Below, one piece after another: positions 33,346 through 41,500 of a stretch of 45,749 nucleotides of DNA (its first letter is position 1; each line of letters starts with the position of its first letter). Location of the stretch: the NCBI GenBank assembly GCA_023435025.1, contig JAEYSE010000062.1:1-45749 (forward strand), given 5' to 3'. Under the pieces are notes generated by a model. The model saw only the letters and a list, made by a program, of their open reading frames with translations, was not told where the DNA came from and searched no databases. Source of the DNA: Bacillota bacterium (lineage in GTDB: Bacteria > Bacillota > Clostridia > Christensenellales > CAG-138). A program made the position numbers and the translations under genes.

Positions 33346-33351
33346 AATGAT

Positions 33352-35220
33352 ATGCGAAAAACAGAACAAGCCCTGCCCATGAGCGTGCAGGAATTAAAAG
33401 CACGGGGCATAGAACAACCGGATTTTGTATTGATTACGGGGGACGCGTATGTGGACCACCCTAGCTTTGGCGCTGCCATTATCGGACGGATATTGGAGAA
33501 CAGCGGTTACAGCGTGGGGATTATCGCGCAGCCCAAATGGACGGATGTGAACGCATTCCGCGCGTTAGGGTTGCCCAGGCTAGCATTCCTTGTCACCTCC
33601 GGAAATTTAGACTCCATGGTCAGCCATTATTCCGTTACAAAGCACAGGCGCTCCACCGACGCGTATTCGCCCGGCGGAAAATCAGGCCTAAGGCCTGATC
33701 GCGCCACAATCGTATATGCCAACCGCTGCAAGGAAGCCTACCGCGGCGTACCCGTGCTGCTGGGGGGGTTAGAGGCGAGTCTCCGGCGCTTTGCCCATTA
33801 CGATTATTGGGAGGACACGGTGCGCCACTCCATACTGGCAGATTCCGGTGCGGACCTTTTGTTTTACGGCATGGCGGAGCGAGCCATGCTGGAGGTGGCG
33901 GAGGCGCTTTCATCCGGCCTTGCCATTGCGGATATCACCTACGTGGCGGGTACCTGCTTTATGAAAACCGCGCTGGACACGATATACGATTACGAGATAA
34001 TCGAGCCGTATTCCGCCGTCTCTTCGGATAAAAAGGCCTACGCCCGCGCTTTTATGAAGCAATATAGGGAGCAGGATGCACTGCGCGGTAAACGGCTCGT
34101 GCAGCAGCATGAAAAGGCGTTTCTTGTGGCCAATCCGCCCGCCATGCCGCTTACGGAACAGGAGCTTGACGCCGTCTATTCGCTGCCGTATACCAGAAAA
34201 CCGCACCCAAGCTATAAGGAGAAAATTCCCGCGCTCGACGAGGTGGAATTTTCGCTGACTTCTTGCCGCGGCTGCTTTGGCGCGTGCTCGTTCTGCGCGC
34301 TCACGTTCCATCAGGGAAGAGTGGTGCAGTCGCGCAGCCATACATCCCTGCTGGAGGAGGCAAAAAAACTTACTAAAATGCCGGGATTCAAAGGGTATAT
34401 CCACGACGTTGGGGGCCCCACCGCGAACTTCCGTCAGGTCGCCTGCGCCAAACAGCAAAAGAGCGGCGCCTGCGCGGATAAGCAGTGCATCGGCTTTCAA
34501 AAATGCGCCAATCTGGCGGTGGATCACGCCGATTATCTTGCGCTGCTCAAAAAAATCCGCAGCCTGCCCAATGTCAAAAAGGTATTTGTCCGCTCCGGCA
34601 TCCGCTATGATTATGTGATGTACGACAAGGACAAGACGTTCCTGCGAGAATTGGCGAAGAATCATATCAGTGGCCAGTTAAAGGTCGCACCAGAACATGT
34701 GAACGAGCGCGTGCTTTACTATATGAACAAACCCGCGCACGGGCTGTACGACCGTTTTGTGCAGCGTTACAACGAAGTCAACCGTTCTTTGGGGCTGGAA
34801 CAATATATTGTGCCGTATTTTATTTCCTCACATCCGGGCAGCGATATCCATGCGGCAATAGAGCTGGCGCAGTATTTAAAAAAGAGCGGGCAGCGGCCCG
34901 AACAGGTGCAGGATTTTTACCCCACCCCCGGTACGCTTTCTACCTGCATGTATTATACAGGGCTGGATCCACGTACCATGCAGCCTGTCTATGTTGCCCG
35001 TTCCCAAAAGGAAAAGGGTATGCAGCGGGCCTTAATGCAGTATTTCCTTCCGCAGAATTATTATAAGGTACGCGAAGCGCTGAACATGGCGGGGCGGGAG
35101 GATCTGATCGGTTTTCATAAAGAAGCGTTGGTTCCGCCGCCAAGGCAGGAGCAGGACGGCAGACAGGAAAAGCAAAGCAGCAGGCAGCCCCGCCAAAAGC
35201 GACGCGGCGAACGGAGATAA
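33352..35220 (+). CDS. YgiQ family radical SAM protein
   Basis: The 622-residue protein is a YgiQ-type radical SAM enzyme of unknown reaction. The N-terminal region (about 1-280) has DYxYVDHPSFG-like GDAYVDHPSFGAAIIGRILE, PRLAFLVTSGNLDSMV and VLLGGLEASLRRFAHYDYWE. The radical SAM domain holds the iron-sulfur motif CFGACSFCA (Cys about 308, 312, 315) in the usual CxxxCxxC form. A C-terminal part carries QVQDFYPTPGTLSTCMYYTG, and the tail is basic and Gln/Arg rich. Length is close to the family norm (about 600-740). The ATG at 33352 has no clear ribosome site. It is separated from neighbours by a terminator upstream and a promoter downstream. Confidence 0.9.
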   Translation: MRKTEQALPMSVQELKARGIEQPDFVLITGDAYVDHPSFGAAIIGRILENSGYSVGIIAQPKWTDVNAFRALGLPRLAFLVTSGNLDSMVSHYSVTKHRRSTDAYSPGGKSGLRPDRATIVYANRCKEAYRGVPVLLGGLEASLRRFAHYDYWEDTVRHSILADSGADLLFYGMAERAMLEVAEALSSGLAIADITYVAGTCFMKTALDTIYDYEIIEPYSAVSSDKKAYARAFMKQYREQDALRGKRLVQQHEKAFLVANPPAMPLTEQELDAVYSLPYTRKPHPSYKEKIPALDEVEFSLTSCRGCFGACSFCALTFHQGRVVQSRSHTSLLEEAKKLTKMPGFKGYIHDVGGPTANFRQVACAKQQKSGACADKQCIGFQKCANLAVDHADYLALLKKIRSLPNVKKVFVRSGIRYDYVMYDKDKTFLRELAKNHISGQLKVAPEHVNERVLYYMNKPAHGLYDRFVQRYNEVNRSLGLEQYIVPYFISSHPGSDIHAAIELAQYLKKSGQRPEQVQDFYPTPGTLSTCMYYTGLDPRTMQPVYVARSQKEKGMQRALMQYFLPQNYYKVREALNMAGREDLIGFHKEALVPPPRQEQDGRQEKQSSRQPRQKRRGERR

Positions 35221-35239
35221 CGCCAGCTTTAATCCATGC

Positions 35240-35268
35240 TTTTCTAGGCAGGACATATGGAGTATAAT
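35240..35268 (+). promoter_or_regulatory. Promoter of lgt
   Basis: A perfect TATAAT (35263-35268) has a weak -35 (TTTTCT, 35240-35245) 17 bases upstream. It implies a leader of about 120 bases before lgt, in which no terminator or known riboswitch was recognised. Confidence 0.5.
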
Positions 35269-35393
35269 AGAACTCGGTAAGAAACGGCAAATTGCGGCAA
35301 CGCTTCCTTTCAAGGACTCGCAGGCACATGGCCGCTTTTGTACGAACCGATGAAGCGTTATTCTTGTATTCTTTTGTGCAGGAGGAACCATAC

Positions 35394-36443
35394 ATGATCA
35401 ATCCCGACAGGGTGGCGTTTTCCGTATTTGGCAGGGACATCTACTGGTACGGCGTATTGATGGCGCTGGGCATTGTGATCGCCGTGCTGCTTGCCATGCG
35501 GGAAGCCAAGCGTAAGCAGCTCAATGAAGATACGGTGCTGGATCTTTGCCTTGTCATCATCCCGTGCGGCGTGGTGGGCGCAAGGCTATACTATGTGCTC
35601 TTTGAGCTGGACCAGTACCTGGCCGATCCAATCCGGATGTTATACATCTGGGAAGGCGGGCTTGCGATATTCGGCGCAGTAATCGGCGGGCTTATCGGCA
35701 TGCTGATCTACGCGCATAAGAAAAAGCTGCGCTTTTTAAAGCTTTCAGACCTCATTGCGCCGGGTCTTGTGCTTGCGCAGGCGATTGGCCGCTGGGGCAA
35801 CTTCTTTAATCAGGAAGCGTTCGGCCTGCCGGTGACCAACCCGGACCTCTTATGGTTCCCCATGTCCGTGAAAATCGATACACCGTGGAACGGTGGGTTC
35901 CATACATTTAACGGCGTTCCCTGCAGCGAGCCGTATCATTTGGCTACGTTCTTCTATGAATCGTTTTGGTGCGTCCTTGTGTTCCTGTTCCTTTGGTTCA
36001 TATTGCGCAAACGCACCAAGCACGACGGTGATGTGTTCATCTGGTACGTCATGCTCTACAGTTTTGAACGCATGCTTGTGGAAGGCCTGCGCGGGGACAG
36101 CCTGTGGCTGATAGAAGGCGCGGTACGCGTTTCCCAGCTGTTGAGCGCACTGCTGTTCCTGGCCGCGCTCGGGTTCCTGCTTGTGCGGCATTTTAAGGAA
36201 AAGAAGCTTGGCTATCTGATTTGGCCCAAGCCCGAAACCCCGGCCGAGGATGCCGCGGAGGGCGCAATGCTTTCCGGGCAGGAAGAAGCGAACCCTGAAA
36301 GCGACGTGGAAGAAGAGACCGCGCCCAAGGCCGAAGAGCCGGGCGATGCGGGCGAATCCCATGAGGAGCCTGCCGAGGAGACTGTTGAACCGGCAGAAGA
36401 GGAGAAATCCCCCGCAAACGACCTGATGGAGCCCAGAGATTGA
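35394..36443 (+). CDS. lgt: Prolipoprotein diacylglyceryl transferase with acidic C-terminal tail
   Basis: Lgt moves diacylglycerol from phosphatidylglycerol to the lipobox Cys of prolipoproteins in the membrane. The 349-residue protein has about seven membrane segments, with YWYGVLMALGIVIAV near the start, VVGARLYYVLF (about 61-71), the family signature GRWGNFFNQEAFG (about 133-145) and ERMLVEGLRGDSLW near 223. Residues from about 277 form a Glu/Pro/Ala-rich tail of about 70 residues not needed by typical Lgt (about 270 residues). The start is ATG 35394 with CAGGAGGA upstream; a longer frame from 35292 has no ribosome site. A lipoprotein substrate is encoded nearby at 37967. Confidence 0.95.
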   Translation: MINPDRVAFSVFGRDIYWYGVLMALGIVIAVLLAMREAKRKQLNEDTVLDLCLVIIPCGVVGARLYYVLFELDQYLADPIRMLYIWEGGLAIFGAVIGGLIGMLIYAHKKKLRFLKLSDLIAPGLVLAQAIGRWGNFFNQEAFGLPVTNPDLLWFPMSVKIDTPWNGGFHTFNGVPCSEPYHLATFFYESFWCVLVFLFLWFILRKRTKHDGDVFIWYVMLYSFERMLVEGLRGDSLWLIEGAVRVSQLLSALLFLAALGFLLVRHFKEKKLGYLIWPKPETPAEDAAEGAMLSGQEEANPESDVEEETAPKAEEPGDAGESHEEPAEETVEPAEEEKSPANDLMEPRD

Positions 36444-36469
36444 ACCGGTTTTTATAACGTATTTCCCAT

Positions 36470-36505
36470 CGCACGGCTTTCATGCGTCCACATGAAAGCC
36501 GTGCG
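36470..36505. promoter_or_regulatory. Perfect 15-bp hairpin between lgt and pncB
   Basis: CGCACGGCTTTCATG (36470-36484) is exactly repeated in inverse at 36491-36505 with a 6-base loop. No T run follows on either strand, so it is not a standard terminator. It ends 29 bases before the pncB start and could be an operator, a stability hairpin, or a Rho-type or processing site. Confidence 0.6.
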
Positions 36506-36533
36506 GTATTGCTATATGAAACGAGGAACCTAC

Positions 36534-37970
36534 ATGCGCAACCTGACCCTGATGACTGATCTTTACCAACTCACCATGATGTATGGGTACTTCAAGCACT
36601 CCATGCAGCGTAACGTCGCCGTGTTCGATCTGTTTTTTCGCCAAACCCGCCCCAATACCGCCTATGCCATCATGGCGGGCCTGGAAACCGCGGTGGAATA
36701 CATTAAAAACCTGCGGTTTGAAGAGGACGATATCATCTACCTGCGTTCGCTCAACCTCTTTGACGAGTCTTTTTTTGCCTATTTAAGGACGTTCCGCTTT
36801 ACCGGCGAGATTTATGCCATGCCGGAGGGGACCGTCGTTTTTCCATATGAGCCGCTTGTTCGCGTCAAGGCACCCATCATTGAGGCACAGCTATTGGAAA
36901 CCGCGCTTTTGAACATCATCAACCACCAGACGCTCATCGCCACCAAGGCCAGCCGGGTGGTATACGCTGCGAACGGCGACCCGGTGCTGGAGTTCGGGCT
37001 AAGGAGGGCGCAGGGGCCGGACGCGGGTATATATGGGGCTCGCGCGGCAATCATCGGCGGTTGTTCCAGCACGAGTAACGTCCTTACCGGCAAGCTCTAC
37101 GACATCCCGGTGAAGGGTACCCACGCGCACAGCTGGGTGATGAGCTTTCCAACCGAACTCGATTCATTCCGCGCATACGCCGCCATATTTCCGGACACCT
37201 GTTTGCTGCTGGTGGATACCTATGATACGCTGCGCTCTGGCGTACCCAACGCCATCACCGTGTTTAAAGAACTGCGCGAAAAGGGCTATGAGCCTGTTGG
37301 GATACGGCTTGATTCCGGGGATCTTGCATATTTGTCCAAGAAGTCCCGTGAACTGCTGGACGAGGCTGGGTTTGAAAAAGCCAGGATATACGCTTCAGGT
37401 GACCTTGATGAAACCGTCATACGGGATTTAAAGGCCCAGGGCGCGTGCATCGACGTTTGGGGGGTTGGAACGCGGCTCATTACCTCGGACGATCATCCCG
37501 CTTTGGGTGGCGTATATAAAATGTCAGCCGAAGTGGTAAACGGCGATCTGATTGCCAAAATCAAGCGCAGTGACAACCCGGCAAAGGTGACGAACCCCGG
37601 CTATAAAAAGGTGTACCGCCTTTACCGAAACAAAAATGGCAAAGCGATTGCCGATCTGATGACGCTTGCGGATGAGACAATTGATACAGAGCGTCCGCTG
37701 CTCCTGTTTGACCCGGAACAGACTTGGAAGACCATGACGGTTACCGATTTTACCGCAAGGGAGCTTTTAATTCCTGTGTTTGTAGGCGGGGAACTTGTAT
37801 ACGATCTTCCGGATATCCATGCCATTCAGGCATATGCCCAAAAAGAGCTTGCTTCCATGTGGGAGGAATACAAGCGTCTTTTGAACCCGCATACGTACAA
37901 AGTCGATCTTTCTAATAAGCTCTATGATCTCAAACAGCGGCTCCTTCGGGAGCACTCGAGCGCGCTATGA
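36534..37970 (+). CDS. pncB: Nicotinate phosphoribosyltransferase
   Basis: PncB makes nicotinate mononucleotide from nicotinate and PRPP with ATP, the entry step of NAD salvage (Preiss-Handler). The 478-residue protein begins with MTDLYQLTMMYGYF, shows FDLFFRQTRP, the catalytic-fold segment EFGLRRAQGPDAGIYGARAA with the conserved Arg and Asp/Gly residues (about 156-175), GTHAHSWVMSFPTE (with the phosphorylatable His region) and GIRLDSGDLAYLSKK. The start is ATG 36534 with GAGGA at 36523-36527; the frame opening at 36492 would begin in the hairpin arm. It overlaps the next gene by 4 bases (ATGA), so pncB is at the head of the lipoprotein / giant-protein / dehydrogenase run. Confidence 0.95.
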   Translation: MRNLTLMTDLYQLTMMYGYFKHSMQRNVAVFDLFFRQTRPNTAYAIMAGLETAVEYIKNLRFEEDDIIYLRSLNLFDESFFAYLRTFRFTGEIYAMPEGTVVFPYEPLVRVKAPIIEAQLLETALLNIINHQTLIATKASRVVYAANGDPVLEFGLRRAQGPDAGIYGARAAIIGGCSSTSNVLTGKLYDIPVKGTHAHSWVMSFPTELDSFRAYAAIFPDTCLLLVDTYDTLRSGVPNAITVFKELREKGYEPVGIRLDSGDLAYLSKKSRELLDEAGFEKARIYASGDLDETVIRDLKAQGACIDVWGVGTRLITSDDHPALGGVYKMSAEVVNGDLIAKIKRSDNPAKVTNPGYKKVYRLYRNKNGKAIADLMTLADETIDTERPLLLFDPEQTWKTMTVTDFTARELLIPVFVGGELVYDLPDIHAIQAYAQKELASMWEEYKRLLNPHTYKVDLSNKLYDLKQRLLREHSSAL

Positions 37971-38473
37971 AAAAACTGCTCCTCTTTATCTTAATGCTTC
38001 TGTTCCTGATGTCTCTGCTGTTACCGGGCTGCGTCAGACAGAAGCCCGTGCTCGTGGGCGCGCCCACGCCCGCCCCTACGCCTACGCCGGCACCTTCTCC
38101 CGCTATGCAGAGTATCACGAACGAGCCCTGGGCAAAGGACGCCACGGGCGCGCTTATCTATGACGAAGAGAATCATTTCGAACGCTATCTTTCGTTTTCA
38201 AACATCCGCATTTTTGAATACGAAGGCGGGACGCTGATGGACGGCGTCTGTGAAAACGCCTACCCGAAAACATTGACGGGCAGCTATCAAATCGTATTTA
38301 CGGACAAGGATGGTACTGAAATCGCCCGCGCAGACGTGCTTACGCGAGATGAAGCGAATACCTTTCAACCAGGGAAAACAGTGATTTATGCCTCGATCGA
38401 TACGGATATGGACATACTGATGATGCCGTTCGCGCTTCTTACAAAGCAGCCGGTTCAGGAAAAGACAGCTTAA
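37967..38473 (+). CDS. Small lipoprotein with Pro/Thr linker
   Basis: The 168-residue protein has a lipoprotein signal peptide: two Lys, a hydrophobic stretch (about 4-19) and lipobox LPGC with Cys 22. A Pro/Thr/Ala linker (about 33-47, PTPAPTPTPAPSPA) follows, then a small beta-rich domain (about 60-160) with LTGSYQIVFTDKDGTEIARA and QPGKTVIYASI, which resembles extracellular FxLYD-type or immunoglobulin-like domains. It should be anchored to the outer face of the membrane by Lgt. The start ATG 37967 overlaps the pncB stop, so it is coupled to pncB, which is odd for a secreted protein. No specific function is known. Confidence 0.8.
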   Translation: MKKLLLFILMLLFLMSLLLPGCVRQKPVLVGAPTPAPTPTPAPSPAMQSITNEPWAKDATGALIYDEENHFERYLSFSNIRIFEYEGGTLMDGVCENAYPKTLTGSYQIVFTDKDGTEIARADVLTRDEANTFQPGKTVIYASIDTDMDILMMPFALLTKQPVQEKTA

Positions 38474-38477
38474 TGCC

Positions 38478-38505
38478 TTGCCGCTGGCGAGGAATGGATT
38501 ATATT
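38478..38505 (+). promoter_or_regulatory. Possible promoter before the giant multidomain gene
   Basis: TTGCCG (38478-38483) and TATATT (38500-38505) are 16 bases apart, just after the lipoprotein stop. It could supplement readthrough from pncB. Confidence 0.4.
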
Positions 38506-38563
38506 TAATACCTTTCACAGGTTGAGTGCATTTTCTCCCCATCTCTTTTTCGGGAGGTACACG

Positions 38564-41500
38564 ATGCTCAAAAAAGAAGCAAGCGTACTATTTGCGCGGC
38601 TCATGGATATCCTTACGCAACACCCTGATTTTCACGCGGCGCAGTTTTCCAAAAAAGCGTTGCGGGAGCTTTTACAAAGCTGCGGCTTTCGTGGCGGGCT
38701 TGCCCTGCTTCTTGCTAAACAAACGTACGATAGCAGGGACGTCCTGACCCTGTGCCTGCCCGTTATGGAGCGCCTATGCCCAGAAGAGCAACCAGAGAAC
38801 TGGCTTCTTTTTATATACGGCGTACTTAGGGACACCCTTTTTCTGCCGGAAGGGAGCCAGCCGCATTCCCTGGAGCGCGTGCGCGCAAGCCTGTTCTACC
38901 TTGGCGTATACCGCGTGTTAATTGAAGAGGAACAACAGCAAAGGCCTTTCGAGCCGGATACGCATTTTCAGTTTGCATCCTCCGAGGAATGCAAAGGAAG
39001 CCCCACGCAACAGCAGTATTTGGCATTTTTAAGGATTGTGCAAAGCAGTTTTTTTGTTGAACTCATGCGTATTGGCCGCGATACGATGCCGTTCGATATG
39101 CTCGGCCATGTGGCTGGCGTGCATTATGTCGCCATGCGGATGGCCCGGCAGTTGAAGGAAAAGGGCGTTGTCGTGGACATTCCGCTGATCTCTGCCGCTG
39201 CCGCCACGCATGACATCGGCAAATACGGCTGCAGAGGGGAAGAGCAAAAGCGCATCCCGTACCTGCACTATTATTATACGGAGCAATGGCTCAAACGTCA
39301 TGGCCTTCACGCCATCGCGCATGTCGCAGCCAACCATTCCACATGGGATTTAGAGCTTGAAAACCTGCCCGTAGAGTCTCTGCTTTTGATCTACGCGGAT
39401 TTTCGGGTAAAAAGCGCAAAGGTTCCAAACGAGCGGGAACAGATGCGGTTTCTCACGCTTGCTGAGGCTTACGCCGTAATATTGAGCATGCTTGACAATG
39501 TGGATGAGAAAAAACGTTTGCGGTATGAACGCGTTTACCGGAAGCTTGCGGATTTTGAAGCATACATGCTCTCCTTGGGCGTCAATACCGATCCATTTTC
39601 GGATGAAGCGCTTTTCCCTGTGCAGATGGACGCTGCTTTGCTGCAGGCCGAGGGTGCGGTCACGGCTCTAAAATTCCAGGCTATTTCCCACAATCTCACG
39701 CTTATGCACCGCATCAGCTCTGAAACGTCTTTCGCGGATCTTTTGGAGGAAGCGCGCACGCAGACGGAGTGGCAGAATATCCGCACGTATATCGACATTC
39801 TCAGCGAATATTTTTCCTATATGACGCAGAAGCAAAAAAGCCAGACCATGCGCTTTTTATATGAGTTGTTCATGCATAGCCACGGGGACATCCGGTACCA
39901 GGCAGCAACGCTGTACGCCCGAATTCTAGCGAGCTACGATACGGTGTACCTGAAGGAATTGCCTCCCAATATCACATTGCCCGTAGATGGCCCTACGAGC
40001 TTTGCAATGTGGCAGGAGAGCCTGCGGCAAGTATTATTGCCGGATCATAAGATCGCGCCCAACCATAGCGCCTGGATCTCATACACGCTCAAGGTCATAC
40101 TGCCCGCGCTGTTTTCGTGCTGCAAGGATGCGGACATCGATTGTTACCTTCAAATTTATTTAAGCTGCTTTGAAAACGAGGATTATCTGGAACCCGCCAC
40201 CGCGTTCGTGCTGCTGGACAGCCTCCTGCATGTCCCGCACTCCATCATCCAGAAAGAAGCATTTGTTCAGCCGCTTATGATCGCCGCTCGTCTGGCCGCA
40301 TTGCACGAAACGCGCATGCAGGCGGCGGCGCTTCGCCTTGCCAATCATGTATTGAAGCGGGAAGGAGAAAGTGAATATTTCCTGCCGTTCATAGAAAACG
40401 TAATTTCGGCGTTGCCCGAAGAAAGAGAAATCAGCATCGATTTCCTACTTTCGCTGGCCACGCGGTATTTGGATGGTTACGAAGACGAACAGACACGCTG
40501 CGAGCTTCGCTTAGCATGCCTGGACAGCGCGGATCTGTTCCTGGAAAACCTTAAAACAGCCACGCCATGGGTGGTCAAAGAGGTCAATATCGCGCTGCTA
40601 CTATACCGCGTGCATCACGGCGGGCAGGCGCAGGCGTTCCAGGTGGCGGCCCATGTCGCAAACCTTATCCGCGTGAGCGAACGGTTTGCCGTACGCAATA
40701 GGGCTGGGGAGGCGCTGTTACAGCTGGCGCCTGTTCTCACGCTGGACCAGCGCAATGAAATCGCGGTGGAACTGGTACGGGGCCTGGAAAGCGCCAGCCA
40801 TGAGTTTTCCAAATACATCCCGCAGTACCTTGGCCAGTTCATGCTTTTCCTGCATCCCAAGGAAATGGACGAGTCGTTGAGCGAGCTGACGCATTATATC
40901 AAGTCCGCCAACGAGCATACCGCCTACGTTACACTGGAAACCGTGGGCATTCTGCTGCAGCACTACACCGAAGGCTATCGCAGCGCGTTTTCGGAAACAG
41001 AAGAAACCTTCGAGGAAAGAAAGCGCCGAATGCTGAGCATGCTCTTAAGCAGCCTTGCGCACCACAACGAATCCATTGCCCGTGTGGCGCTGTTTGTGCT
41101 GGGTAAATACCTGTTTGGCGGCGGATTGGCTTATAAAGAAAAGTGCAGCATGTTCCGTGTTCTGTATAAAAAGCTACTGCTGCTCGTTCGAGAACAAACG
41201 CCTGGAAAACTGACATTTTTCAGCAACGCCGCATCGCTCAACCACATTTACAGGTTCGTCATTGAAGCGGAAGCAATCAACGCTCCCCTGAACTTGGAGA
41301 AGGTAGATAAGGCCGTGTTCTTCCCGGGCACGTTCGATCCGTTTTCGGCCAGCCATCGCGGCATCGTCGACCAAATGTGCGCGCTGGGGTTCGAGGTGTA
41401 CCTTGCGCTTGATGAATTCAGCTGGTCCAAGCATACGCAGCCGCATATGGTCAGAAGGCGGATTGCGAACATGTCCGTCGCGGATGCCTATGGCGTATAT

